Shown here: piece by piece, positions 15,702 to 24,862 of the stretch
Layout of the letters: every line of letters starts with the position of its first letter
Position numbering within the stretch: position 1 is the first letter of the stretch
Assembly: GCA_029260825.1 (NCBI GenBank)
Contig: JAJDCM010000353.1
Span: forward strand, 1 to 36,482
DNA from: Planctomycetota bacterium
GTDB lineage: Bacteria; Planctomycetota; JACOTG01; JAJDCM01
DNA length: 36,482 bases
Direction: 5' to 3'
Translations under genes and position numbers: made by a program
The notes under the pieces: model-generated
Told to the model about the DNA's origin: nothing
Seen by the model: the letters and a program-made list of their open reading frames with translations, nothing else
Database searches by the model: none

Positions 15702-17909
15702 TCAGTTCTTTTTCTTCTTCTTCTCGTCGTCCTCTTCGGTTTTCTTCTTCTTGTTCCCGAGCAATCCGCCTAGGAGGGAGGAGGCCTTTTCCGTGACACT
15801 CTCACTCACCTTTTCCAGATTGGGATCAAGCTTGCCTTCCGGAAGCCCTACCTTGTCTCCAAGGACTCCGGAAAGGTCTTTCCCCAACCTCTTCTCGAGA
15901 TCCTTTTGGTGCTTCTGGAACTCCTCGCCAAGTTTTGCCTGATAAGGAGCAAGCCGCTTTTCGACTTCACTCGCAAGCGCCTTTTCACCGGCCATCAACA
16001 AACCAGTCTTTACCTGGGCGAGAAGCTCGGCCATTCCGCTGTCCGCGAGTGACACCCGCGGGGAGCCAGAATCTCCCGAGACCTTGAAAGACAACCGCAG
16101 CGGCTCCTTCGTGGTAAGAGAATTGATGCCACGGCAAACGTCCGAAGCGTTGAGACCGGCGAGGGTGCTTTCGCTTCCGGGAGAGATCTTGAGATCCCGG
16201 GCGAGCAAGGTCAAATCACCGGTCAAGCTGTTGGACGGATTCACCCCGAGGCGAAGGTTGAGGTCGACCTTCCCCTGATCCATACGCACCCCATCCGGCC
16301 TGGCAACACCGGTCACGTCCGAGAGGTTCAATCCCATCACGGCAAGATCGATCGCCGTATCGTCGCCCCCGAGAAAGGTGAATCTCACCTCGGAGATCCC
16401 TTTTGCGGAAAAGCTCCCGGTGCATTTGGGCTCTCGAAGAGAACCCGTCGCCGGATCAAAACCCGCCGTCAATTGAAGTGACAGATCCTTGGCATCTTTG
16501 AGCCCAAGACTCGAAGCACTGCCGAAACTCCCCGAGTTCATCGAAAGAGAAATCTTGTGGCCCTCGGAAGAAGTTTTTCTCGCATCGAAGACTCCCGTCA
16601 TTTCGATTTTCTGCCCCAGATACTCACCGCCTGCATTGAGACTCAACGCCTCATCCTGAAGAGCCGGGTTCGAACTCAGGTTTGCGAGAGTAAGATCCAG
16701 CTGAGTGAGTCCGGTGAGGGGCCCCTTGGCTTCCCCCCAGTCGAGTTTCAGATTTCGAACCCCGGCAGAACGGACGAGAAACGTAGGATTGGTCGGGTTT
16801 GCATAGATGTACGCCGCCCGTCCTTCATATCCCGGAGCTTTCTCCTCCGGTGGCTCGCTTCCCTTCTTCAGAACTCCGTCCAGCTGATCGAATGCCCACT
16901 TGAGCTGCTCTTCGTGGGACTCGACCCAATCCAGGATTTGTTGAAAATCAACGGGCTCGTCCGGCTCGGGTGCGGGAGGGGCCTTGGGCAAATCTTTGGC
17001 CTGAGAACCCACGTAATAGTTCATGTTCTCGACCAAAGCCTCATCCACAACAAACCGGCGGCTCAGAAGCTTCATGGAATTCAGCCCGAACGAGAGCTTC
17101 TCTCCTTCAACAAGCTGATCAGAAGCTCCTCCACCCCCTCCTTCCTCGGACTCGATCTTGGGCTGGGCCACCACCATCTCCTGGATATTCAATGACCCCA
17201 GAAGAAGACCGAGGCTCGCATTGCTGAGGCGCACATCCTTGCCGGTGGTTTGACTGGCCAGAATCTGGATCCCTCCCTTCGTCAAGGCGTCCCCCCCGAT
17301 CCACCAGGCGGTTGCGGCAAGAAGAACGAAAAGCGCCGCCGGTACAACGAAACCCTTTCGAATCAGGCCACCGGCTTTTGCCTCTTCGTCCGACTTCTTG
17401 CCAAAAATCAAGCGCAGGAGCCCACCCAGAACGGGGATCTTCCCGAGCTTGGTAAGGAAGGTGGCCTTTTCTGCGGCTCGGTTCCACGCCTCACGAAGAG
17501 GGCGCACCGCCACCATGGCAATCCCGTACAAGAGGACGGCCAGAATGAATGACCCCACCGTCGATCCCATGGCGAGATACCCATCGAGGCCGCAAAGCGA
17601 GACGACCGGCAAGTTCAAAACCGAGGTCCAGAACCCCTTCAGCCCCTCCATCGACAGCAACATCTCCCCGAACGAGCCAAGAAGAGGCGCAATCGCTACG
17701 CTCAAGAGCTTGCTCAAGCCAAGGGCCAGGATGAACCCGCCCAGATTCGCGTTCAAGACAAAGAAAAGAACGATGAATGCAAACGGAATCAACCCGAACG
17801 GAGGGAGTCCCGCCAGAGCACCGAGGCTCAAGCCCAACCCGATCTGCCTGGACGACGATCCGGCGCGAATGATCTTGATCAGTTTTCGTAGGAACAGGAT
17901 GAGGGACAT
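15702..17909 (-). CDS. Fused TIGR03546-TIGR03545 family membrane protein
   Basis: A 735-residue protein. Residues 1 to about 150 match TIGR03546 (DUF2062-like) with several membrane helices, including SSRQIGLGLSLGALAG and YLAMGSTVGSFILAV. One more helix near residue 190 (VVPAALFVLLAATAWWIG) leads into a long extracytoplasmic part resembling TIGR03545, an AsmA-like region (LASQTTGKDVRLSNASLG, SLNIQEMVVAQPK). In other phyla, to my knowledge, these two families are encoded by neighbouring genes; here they form one chain. The C-terminus is highly charged with runs of Lys, Glu and Asp. A GGAGG site lies 8 bases before the ATG. It may act in envelope lipid or protein traffic, as AsmA-like proteins do, but no function is established. 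First gene of the set with the ECF sigma factor and kinase. Confidence 0.85.
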   Translation of the reverse strand: MSLILFLRKLIKIIRAGSSSRQIGLGLSLGALAGLPPFGLIPFAFIVLFFVLNANLGGFILALGLSKLLSVAIAPLLGSFGEMLLSMEGLKGFWTSVLNLPVVSLCGLDGYLAMGSTVGSFILAVLLYGIAMVAVRPLREAWNRAAEKATFLTKLGKIPVLGGLLRLIFGKKSDEEAKAGGLIRKGFVVPAALFVLLAATAWWIGGDALTKGGIQILASQTTGKDVRLSNASLGLLLGSLNIQEMVVAQPKIESEEGGGGGASDQLVEGEKLSFGLNSMKLLSRRFVVDEALVENMNYYVGSQAKDLPKAPPAPEPDEPVDFQQILDWVESHEEQLKWAFDQLDGVLKKGSEPPEEKAPGYEGRAAYIYANPTNPTFLVRSAGVRNLKLDWGEAKGPLTGLTQLDLTLANLSSNPALQDEALSLNAGGEYLGQKIEMTGVFDARKTSSEGHKISLSMNSGSFGSASSLGLKDAKDLSLQLTAGFDPATGSLREPKCTGSFSAKGISEVRFTFLGGDDTAIDLAVMGLNLSDVTGVARPDGVRMDQGKVDLNLRLGVNPSNSLTGDLTLLARDLKISPGSESTLAGLNASDVCRGINSLTTKEPLRLSFKVSGDSGSPRVSLADSGMAELLAQVKTGLLMAGEKALASEVEKRLAPYQAKLGEEFQKHQKDLEKRLGKDLSGVLGDKVGLPEGKLDPNLEKVSESVTEKASSLLGGLLGNKKKKTEEDDEKKKKKN

Positions 17910-18074
17910 TTCACGTCCTCCTTCGTGCCAAAAAACACCTTGGCTGTGCTCAGGAAACTAGCTCTCGAATCCATCTTATCTCGATCCACCATTAGACAAG
18001 GCGTGACCTTTTTTCTACTGTCGTCAATTCTGGTCTTCGAAGGGCTTTCGAAACGAAAAACAGCAGGAGCCATC
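17910..18074. promoter_or_regulatory. Divergent intergenic region
   Basis: These 165 bases separate the starts of the fused TIGR03546-TIGR03545 gene and the DUF1294 gene. Promoters for both are expected here. No convincing hexamer pair or inverted repeat was seen. Confidence 0.35.
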
Positions 18075-18470
18075 ATGGCCCAGCACAAGCACACTCACGA
18101 AAAACACGGAAATGCTCTCCTCCTGTTTGGCATTCCCGCCGCCGTTCTTGCCCTGGGACTCGCAGGAGGGCTCACCTTCGGGGCAAACGTCCCCATTCTT
18201 TGGGCATGGCTCGCCTCCATCAATCTCATCACCTTTCTCTGGTTCGGGCTCGACAAACACCGGGCCCAAAAAAATGGCCTTCGAGCTCCCGAAAATCTCC
18301 TCTTCTTTCTGACCCTCACGGGTGGCACCGTCGGGGCACTCGTGGGAATGCGGCTCTTCAGACACAAACGTGCAAAGCGATCATTTGTCCTGGTGATCTG
18401 GCTCCTGATCGTCTTTCAGGCGGCCGCGATTACTTTGGTCATCTTGTCCTCCCAGGGAAAACTCGGATAG
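18075..18470 (+). CDS. DUF1294 domain membrane protein
   Basis: A small membrane protein of 131 residues. A His-rich N-terminus (MAQHKHTHEKHG) is followed by four hydrophobic helices. The DUF1294 signature is clear: NLITFLWFGLDKHRAQKNG, APENLLFFLTLTGGTVGALV and MRLFRHKRAKRSF. Function of DUF1294 is not established; some members carry an N-terminal cold-shock domain, absent here. An open frame begins at 17925, but the ATG at 18075, with an AGGAG site 6 bases upstream, is the credible start. No terminator follows. Confidence 0.9.
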   Translation: MAQHKHTHEKHGNALLLFGIPAAVLALGLAGGLTFGANVPILWAWLASINLITFLWFGLDKHRAQKNGLRAPENLLFFLTLTGGTVGALVGMRLFRHKRAKRSFVLVIWLLIVFQAAAITLVILSSQGKLG

Positions 18471-18692
18471 CCATTAAACACTTACAAAATCCAAACACAC
18501 CCTTTTCGTCGACGGGTCAACCTTGCACGCTTCCCGAGGATGCCTTACTTTGCATGCCTAAGTAGGGTTTCAGGGAGACCTGCCTCTCCAGCGCCGAGAG
18601 GGATCCAGGTGAAGATAGTTCGGCCAAGGTGGGATGAAATGGACCGAGCTTCAGCCAAGTTTCACTACATTACGACTCCCAGGGGAGAGAGC
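18471..18692 (+). promoter_or_regulatory. Leader of the unknown secreted protein, with overlapping hairpins
   Basis: These 222 bases precede the TTG start at 18693. An 8-bp hairpin (18543-18550 with 18560-18567, one G-U pair) is followed by two mutually exclusive small hairpins: 18574-18578 with 18585-18589, and 18583-18588 with 18596-18601. Overlapping alternatives of this sort can form an RNA switch, but no known riboswitch consensus is matched. Confidence 0.35.
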
Positions 18693-20240
18693 TTGAAGAA
18701 TCTCCTTTTCGTACTTCTTGCGATCCTCCTCCAGTCGACGCCCGTGTCCGCTCAAGAAGAAGTCGGGAGAAAAACCCCGGACCGGATGCTCAGAACCCGA
18801 ACTCTCGAAGACGGAGGGACCCTTCGGGAAATCTCCTTCGAGGGGGGCTGGTTCGAGGTGACGTCAGCCGACACCCTGGGAAGGTACTACACGTCCCGGG
18901 GCGATCAAGCCATTCGCGAGGCGGTTGAGCTGGGGAAGGAACTCCGAGGCACAGCCAAGAACCCGTGGCGGGTCTACTTCGCCATCTGCAACCAGATTAC
19001 GGCCGACTGGCGTGATAAGGACGGAAGCAAGAAAACGACCTCTGTCGAGATGAACAACACAGAGGTGCGGCGTTGCCTTCGAGCCTTTCAGTCCTTTACC
19101 GAGCTCGTCCTCGCCTACACGAACGGGGCGCTCATCATCGATTCCCGGATCGACGTTTTGAGCAGACCCGTCACTCAGGTCTACCCGGTGTCCGAGGGAA
19201 AATACTGGGTTCCGCCTCATCGGGCGGTCAACGTGCAACTCCTCCGAAAGTTCAAGCCAGACAGCATCATCTTCTACTGCAAACCGGGGGACATTCCGAT
19301 CGCTGACGGAATGATGGGTGCTACCTATGGCAGCGATCGTGGGATCCTGGGCGCTGGCGTCACCAGCATTCACATTCCAGACGGATTCTTTCGGATCCGG
19401 GAAGAATCCCCCATGAATCTCGTGACTCTGGTAACCCTCCGTGAGTTCATGCAACAGATTTCTTACTCGGGAAAGACTCTGCTGGGTTACAGCGTGCTCC
19501 CGTCGATGAGAGCCGCTCCTGAGTATGGATATAAACTGGGTGATCTCGGCCTGATCCAGTGGACAAACGCCGTCGCGGACTTCATGAAGTTCTACTACCC
19601 CTCAGCCTTCTGGCAAAATGCCCGCATGGGAATCCTCAGCTCCAAGCTGAAACGTTCCTCGGCACCCTGGATTCCGAATCGTCTCTGCAGCTACAATCAA
19701 GTCATCGACCAGTGGCCCACCAGCCTTCCCCAGATTACCTCTGTTGAGCTGGAGAGTATTACTGGCATCCCCGGAATCATTCCGCGCATCGGTCAATTCG
19801 AGACCAACGGACCTTGCTACGCTTTTCTCGAAACACCGGAAAACATGCACGGCCAGAAAGTCCTACCCGAGCCTCTACCCAGCGACCGAGAATTCAACAA
19901 CCAGCTCTCGCTCAACAGTGATAACGCCCTCGAATCCATGGCTGTCTTGAGAATACCCGACAAGTTCGATCTCATCGTTGTACGGATGGACGTGGCTGAA
20001 AAGGTCCTCTCTGCCCTTGTCACGGAACAGGATCGGTCCGCAAATCGTTGTATCCTTGGCTACATTTCCGCCCCGGATCCGACCGAGGGAAATCCGATCA
20101 ACTTCCTCGTGGCCCAGACTCGATTCGGCACAACCCTACCCGGGACAGAACTTGAAGCGATTACCGGGGGGAAAATCACGGAGCTTGCCCCCTCAGGCCG
20201 GCCAGAAGAAGAAGGCAACGAAGAGAATTCGGGCAATTGA
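18693..20240 (+). CDS. Secreted protein of unknown function
   Basis: About 515 residues. The TTG at 18693, preceded by GGGGAGAG, begins a clean signal peptide (LKNLLFVLLAILLQSTPVSA), so I prefer it to the upstream ATGs of the open frame (18540 and 18639). The mature protein has no motif I recognise. It has mixed alpha/beta composition, many Ile-Pro and Tyr residues, a few Cys, and a low-complexity acidic tail (PEEEGNEENSGN). It sits between DUF1294 and the sensor kinase gene, 60 bases upstream of the latter on the same strand, so cotranscription with the two-component pair is plausible. Confidence 0.8.
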   Translation: MKNLLFVLLAILLQSTPVSAQEEVGRKTPDRMLRTRTLEDGGTLREISFEGGWFEVTSADTLGRYYTSRGDQAIREAVELGKELRGTAKNPWRVYFAICNQITADWRDKDGSKKTTSVEMNNTEVRRCLRAFQSFTELVLAYTNGALIIDSRIDVLSRPVTQVYPVSEGKYWVPPHRAVNVQLLRKFKPDSIIFYCKPGDIPIADGMMGATYGSDRGILGAGVTSIHIPDGFFRIREESPMNLVTLVTLREFMQQISYSGKTLLGYSVLPSMRAAPEYGYKLGDLGLIQWTNAVADFMKFYYPSAFWQNARMGILSSKLKRSSAPWIPNRLCSYNQVIDQWPTSLPQITSVELESITGIPGIIPRIGQFETNGPCYAFLETPENMHGQKVLPEPLPSDREFNNQLSLNSDNALESMAVLRIPDKFDLIVVRMDVAEKVLSALVTEQDRSANRCILGYISAPDPTEGNPINFLVAQTRFGTTLPGTELEAITGGKITELAPSGRPEEEGNEENSGN

Positions 20241-20300
20241 CCTGACTCTCCTCCTCGAGAGACTCTGACTTCGTCACCGGCCGGGATAGTTCGGAAGAGA

Positions 20301-22547
20301 ATGAAGTCAAACGAGTCATCTTCGTCCAGGAAACCATCGGCCACCGGCACTGGGCCCGGAAAAACGGTCACAAGACCGGGCCGTTGGAACCCGCCGCCCT
20401 CGCGACCCGAAATTGAACTCGTTCAAAGGCGGCGCCGGATGGTCATTCTTTTTCTCGGTGCCGTTGCTCTTCCGGCCATCATTCTTGGGGCTTTCGCACT
20501 CCGTGCCGTCTTTCTGTTCCAGCAAGCAGACATCGATGAAACACGACATCGTTTCACTCGAGCAGGTCATCGGGTCCGCCAGGCTGCCGATCAGGCCAGA
20601 CAAGAAGCCGAACACCGGCTGGTTCGAGCGGGAACCGAAGAACTAATAAGGATTTCCGTGCACACGACGGAGGAGCTCGAGCGTCTGGGAACCGAGATCC
20701 CCCTCGCTCGCCGACTGATTCTCCTCACCCCCTCCGGGCATACGATCCTTCCGCCAGGACCTCCCGAGGAACGGCCCCCGCAGGATCGCCCGGAAGGGAA
20801 CGACGGAAGCCTACAGGCGCTCCATCAAGCAGAGAGTCTCCTCCATCTGGACAACGATCCGGAACGGGCGCTCGACCTTCTCAATCAGTACCTAGACGCG
20901 ACCACTTCCCGGTTCAAAGGCCCTCTTCTCCACCTCAAGGCAATTTGTGAAGAGAAGCTCCTCCTCCTTGAAGACTCACTCGTGAGCTACGACACCATGC
21001 TCTCGGAAACTCCCGACGCAACCGGTGAAGAGGGAATCCCCCTTGTTTTCTACGCTCACCTCAATTCACTGCGAATCAACACCGAGCTTTCTAAATGGAA
21101 ACAGGCGGCAGACCATCTCGTCCGGCTGAAGCGACAAACAGAGATCAACCGATTCGACCTCACCCCACTCATGCAAAACCACTTCCAGGAGCGGATTCTC
21201 CACGAAAGAAAAATCCTGGTCTCCCTGATGCGACAGGAAGGATTGGTTCATGAGAGTCATCGACTGGATCGATTACTCGACGAGGCCCACGATCTCGGCG
21301 TCTTTGCCAGTGCCTTTCGCACCGACCTTCTTCCCGAACTTCAGCTCATCGTCAGGCGCGCCTCTCTGCAGGAGTCGGATTCTGCCGACAATTCGCCCCA
21401 TTACTTCTCCTATCGCTTGCGAACGATCGCCGGGGAACTTCGGCTCTTCGGAACCCGCATCATTCGCAATTCGTCCGGAGATCTCTCCGGTTTGATTGGC
21501 TACGAACTCGACCTCCCCTATCTCGACTCCTCCATTCTCACTCCCCTATCCGGGGAAATCGGTCGCGAACAAGACGCCCAGATCCGGTGGAGCCAAGATT
21601 CGCGAAAACGACCGGCTACCCTGACCGATGAAACAAGTGTCACCATCCAGCTCCAGCCACCGCTCGACTTCAAGAAGATGATCCTCTCCGTCCGTGATCC
21701 CGCCAGCGCCGCCTTGTACCGGACCCTACAAAGCTTGATGCTGGCCGGATTGATTCTTTTGATGCTCGGAGCCATCGGTCTTGGGGGAATTGCAATCATC
21801 AAGGGGATTGATCGAGAGCTCGATCTAGCCCGGCTGAAATCGGATTTCGTCTCCAGCATTTCTCACGAACTGAAAAGCCCTCTCACGTCGATTCTACTCT
21901 TCGGAGAGAACATGCAGCGAGATGAAACCGCGGGGCAAAAATCCCGCAAGTATGCCCAGCACATCGTCCGCGAAAGCCAAAGGCTGCATCGACTCATCGA
22001 GGAGATCCTCGACCTGGCCCGTCTCGAGGCTGGCGGCCGGACCCTGAGCCTCGAAGTTGGGGATATCAGCGAAGTCGTCCGGGAGGCGGTCGATTTCGTC
22101 AAGCCTCGAGCGCTTTCCGAAGGCTACGAGCTTGATCTCGGAGTCGATCCAGATCTCACCTACTGCCTCTTCGATCGAGACGCGGTTTCTCAGATTACCC
22201 TCAACTTGCTCGAGAACGCTCTTCTCCATTCCGGAGGAGAAAAGTCCATTCAGGTGCGAGTGCGCCCCCTTGGCAATCGGTTCGTAGCAACGGAAGTGAT
22301 CGACCTTGGCGTGGGCATCCCGGCCGATATTCGGGATCATCTGTTCGATCGGTTTGCCGCCGGACGACGGTCCGGAGGAAAACACCAGGGGGCGGGACTT
22401 GGACTCAGCATCGCTCGCGCTCTTTGCCGGGCCCAGGGAGGCGAACTGACCCTGATTCCTGGAGATGGACAGGGAACCCGCTTCGTGTTCACGGTTCCGG
22501 TTGGCCGCATGGATGATCCTGGCTCTCGATCTGGAAAGAAAGCCTGA
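20301..22547 (+). CDS. Membrane sensor histidine kinase
   Basis: A 748-residue kinase. The N-terminal 45 residues are Ser/Pro/Arg-rich; helix 1 spans about 47-72 (MVILFLGAVALPAIILGAFA) and helix 2 about 478-501 (LMLAGLILLMLGAIGLGGIA). The roughly 400 residues between them are extracytoplasmic and include helical, TPR-like stretches at about 171-310. HisKA follows: FVSSISHELKSPLTS with phosphoacceptor His522. The ATP-binding domain has NLLENALLHSG (N box), DLGVGIP (G1), LFDRFA (F box) and GAGLGLSIA (G2). All catalytic features are intact. It ends in TGA and is followed 113 bases later by its probable partner response regulator. Confidence 0.94.
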   Translation: MKSNESSSSRKPSATGTGPGKTVTRPGRWNPPPSRPEIELVQRRRRMVILFLGAVALPAIILGAFALRAVFLFQQADIDETRHRFTRAGHRVRQAADQARQEAEHRLVRAGTEELIRISVHTTEELERLGTEIPLARRLILLTPSGHTILPPGPPEERPPQDRPEGNDGSLQALHQAESLLHLDNDPERALDLLNQYLDATTSRFKGPLLHLKAICEEKLLLLEDSLVSYDTMLSETPDATGEEGIPLVFYAHLNSLRINTELSKWKQAADHLVRLKRQTEINRFDLTPLMQNHFQERILHERKILVSLMRQEGLVHESHRLDRLLDEAHDLGVFASAFRTDLLPELQLIVRRASLQESDSADNSPHYFSYRLRTIAGELRLFGTRIIRNSSGDLSGLIGYELDLPYLDSSILTPLSGEIGREQDAQIRWSQDSRKRPATLTDETSVTIQLQPPLDFKKMILSVRDPASAALYRTLQSLMLAGLILLMLGAIGLGGIAIIKGIDRELDLARLKSDFVSSISHELKSPLTSILLFGENMQRDETAGQKSRKYAQHIVRESQRLHRLIEEILDLARLEAGGRTLSLEVGDISEVVREAVDFVKPRALSEGYELDLGVDPDLTYCLFDRDAVSQITLNLLENALLHSGGEKSIQVRVRPLGNRFVATEVIDLGVGIPADIRDHLFDRFAAGRRSGGKHQGAGLGLSIARALCRAQGGELTLIPGDGQGTRFVFTVPVGRMDDPGSRSGKKA

Positions 22548-22628
22548 TGAGAGGCGGAGTTTTGCACGGGCGTTTCAAGAGGAGAGAGGCTATAACAAAC
22601 GATACGCCGTGGAAAATCTTGGAAAATC

Positions 22629-22647
22629 GCCGAAGCCTGTCTTCGGC
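22629..22647 (+). promoter_or_regulatory. Hairpin between sensor kinase and response regulator genes
   Basis: GCCGAAG (22629-22635) and CTTCGGC (22641-22647) form a perfect 7-bp stem around a 5-base loop. It ends just before the ribosome site of the response regulator (start 22661). It could tune regulator expression relative to the kinase, or be a weak processing or attenuation site. Confidence 0.45.
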
Positions 22648-22660
22648 TCTTGGAGCATCC

Positions 22661-23374
22661 ATGACCACGAGAAAGACAATCCTCGTCGTCGAGGACGAGG
22701 AGGCGATCCGCCTCGCCCTCTGCGATCGCCTCGAAGGAGAAGGGTTCGACGTCATCTCCGCAGAAGACGGAGCCAAAGCCGTTGAGTCCTTCTTTTCACT
22801 CCAACCCGATCTTGTTCTGCTCGACATTCTCCTTCCAGATAAGAGTGGTTACGAAGTCCTCTCTGCGATTCGCGCCGAGGGTTCGTTGACGCCCATTCTG
22901 ATGCTCACCGCAAAGGACCAGGAGCAAGACAAGGTCCACGGGCTTGATCTTGGAGCGGACGACTACATCACCAAGCCCTTTGGCACCGATGAGCTTCTTG
23001 CTCGAATACGAGCCAATTTGCGGCGGACAAGCCTCTCCGACACCGACAAGCAAAAGGCGCATGACCAGACAGCGATACAAATCGGCACTGCGCGGGTCGA
23101 CATCCCGGCCTGCCGCATCCATCGCAACGATGAGGAGTTTCCTCTATCCCCGATGGAGCTCAAGATGCTCGAAATGCTCATCCAAAAGCGAGGACACGTG
23201 GTGAGCCGTGAGGACTTTCTCAATCGAATCTGGGGGTTCGAAACCTCCAACACCCGGACCGTGGATTTCCACATCTTTCGCCTGAGACGAAAGCTGGAGG
23301 AAGACCCCAATCGACCGGGCTATCTGAAAACAATCCACGGAATCGGCTACTTGCTCGAGAAACAAGACGCTTGA
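22661..23374 (+). CDS. OmpR/PhoB-family response regulator
   Basis: A 237-residue protein. The receiver domain (1 to about 122) has the acidic pair EDE at 11-13, phosphoacceptor Asp55 (LVLLDILLPD), Thr83 (LMLTAKD) and Lys105 (ITKPFG). The C-terminal winged helix has FPLSPMELKMLEML, VVSREDFLNRIWG, TRTVDFHIFRLRRKLE and IHGIGYLL, typical of OmpR-type DNA binding. The ATG at 22661 is preceded by TTGGAG; an earlier in-frame start at 22547 would add 38 residues not found in this family. It is the likely phosphorylation target of the kinase encoded upstream. Target promoters are unknown. Confidence 0.95.
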   Translation: MTTRKTILVVEDEEAIRLALCDRLEGEGFDVISAEDGAKAVESFFSLQPDLVLLDILLPDKSGYEVLSAIRAEGSLTPILMLTAKDQEQDKVHGLDLGADDYITKPFGTDELLARIRANLRRTSLSDTDKQKAHDQTAIQIGTARVDIPACRIHRNDEEFPLSPMELKMLEMLIQKRGHVVSREDFLNRIWGFETSNTRTVDFHIFRLRRKLEEDPNRPGYLKTIHGIGYLLEKQDA

Positions 23375-23495
23375 GATTGGATTTTTCCCCGGATCACCGG
23401 ATTCTAACAGCCTTGCAACAACTCTTTGCCCATCTCCCTGCATACTGATAGCTTGGATCTGGATCCTCCTTGTTCGATCTTCTTTAGTTTTTTCC

Positions 23496-24794
23496 ATGAC
23501 CATGCCAAGACCCAAACTGATGACAACCGTTCTTGCAGCGACCCTCATTCTTCTTCCCATCCAGGTCGCGGCGTATGCCCAAGGTCACTCCACTTTGACG
23601 GAAGACCAGGCAAAAGCCGAGAAAGCCCGAGTCTTCGCCGAAGCCCTTGATCTCGAGGTCGGACAACAAAACCCGCGATCCGCTATCAACACTTACAAAC
23701 AGCTTGTCTCTGACTACCCCGGCACCGATCCGGTGGTTGGGAAAGCACTGGTTCGAATTGCGATTTGCGAGACCAAAATAGGAAACTTCGAATCGGCGAG
23801 GGATCATCTGCAAGCGGTCATCAATCGAGGCGACATCGATCCCCAAACCACTCGAAGGGCAAGACGAGAACTGAAAAGAGTGAGATCCCTGACGTCCGCA
23901 CCAACCTCAACCGATTCGAAGAACCTTCGCTCACCCACAGAAACCCCCCGGCCCCAAAGAGATCGGATCCAGGATTCAGGACGAAATTCTGCCATTCGGC
24001 GCACTCTCCAGGATCTCCTCCGCAAACGACTGATCCACGAGCAAGCGATTCAAAAGGAACTGGAGGCCATGGCTTCCCAGCTTGATGCTGAAGGCTACAC
24101 ACCAGAAAACATGCGCGTCGAATTCTTCTTGAGACGCACCGAGCTCGTACGCAAGATCGAACAAGAGTTCGAACAAGAAGCTGAAGACCTCCGCTTCAAT
24201 CTTTCAAGGTCCAATAGACCCGTTGAAGTAGAGCGGCAGTTTCAGCACATGCGGGAACTCATGAGCGAAACCCTGAAACTCGATTATCCGTTTCGAGGTG
24301 CTCTCCTGACTCGCATCGAGAACGAATCCAACTTCCGATCGCGACTCCGGAAGAGAATCGAACAGAAGCAAGATGAGGGAGCAAGCCCGAACGAGATCGG
24401 TCAATTCGTGCATCCTTACGTCTCTCGCTTTTATCGCAGCCAGACAGCGGAGCGTCGAACCCGTACGAATGAACGAGTTCTCGAGCTAAAAGAAATGGGT
24501 CTCCCTCCCACGGAAATCCGCCACGCTCTCAACACCTTCAGCCAGGTCTGTCGCTTCCTGGGAATCGAGAGAGCAGAGCTCCGGAGCGTCGTCCGATCTC
24601 TTGTTCCGGGGATGACAACGGAGGTACGAAGGCAAACTGACCGGAGAAAACCTGGAATCTCCACCACCAAAGAGAGTCAAGAAATCGACGCTCTGAGACT
24701 CCAGATAGCCGAAAAGAACGAGCAAATTCGCCTCCTCGAGCAAAAACTGAGAGAGGTCGAAAAGAACAAGGGCTCCAAAAGACAAGACGCGTAA
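23496..24794 (+). CDS. Secreted TPR/coiled-coil protein of unknown function
   Basis: A 432-residue protein with a signal peptide (TTVLAATLILLPIQVAAYAQ). Residues about 40-130 look like tetratricopeptide or tol-pal-like repeats (SAINTYKQLVSDYPG, KALVRIAICETKIGNFESA). The middle, about 165-330, is highly charged and helical with many Arg, Glu and Gln. The C-terminus (about 395-432) is a predicted coiled coil (EIDALRLQIAEKNEQIRLLE). ATG at 23496 or 23502 can start it. It follows the two-component pair on the same strand and may be in its regulon; this is only positional inference. Confidence 0.8.
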   Translation: MTMPRPKLMTTVLAATLILLPIQVAAYAQGHSTLTEDQAKAEKARVFAEALDLEVGQQNPRSAINTYKQLVSDYPGTDPVVGKALVRIAICETKIGNFESARDHLQAVINRGDIDPQTTRRARRELKRVRSLTSAPTSTDSKNLRSPTETPRPQRDRIQDSGRNSAIRRTLQDLLRKRLIHEQAIQKELEAMASQLDAEGYTPENMRVEFFLRRTELVRKIEQEFEQEAEDLRFNLSRSNRPVEVERQFQHMRELMSETLKLDYPFRGALLTRIENESNFRSRLRKRIEQKQDEGASPNEIGQFVHPYVSRFYRSQTAERRTRTNERVLELKEMGLPPTEIRHALNTFSQVCRFLGIERAELRSVVRSLVPGMTTEVRRQTDRRKPGISTTKESQEIDALRLQIAEKNEQIRLLEQKLREVEKNKGSKRQDA

Positions 24795-24862
24795 GGCATG
24801 ATACTTCATGAAGGTCGACCGAAATTGCCCCAGGGCAGCGGCCATGAAGCATTTCAGGAGAG

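Noticed and set aside
23388-23410. Terminator after the response regulator
   Set aside because: The only structure is a 4-bp CCGG stem with the T run on the wrong side for the plus strand, so it is too weak to claim.
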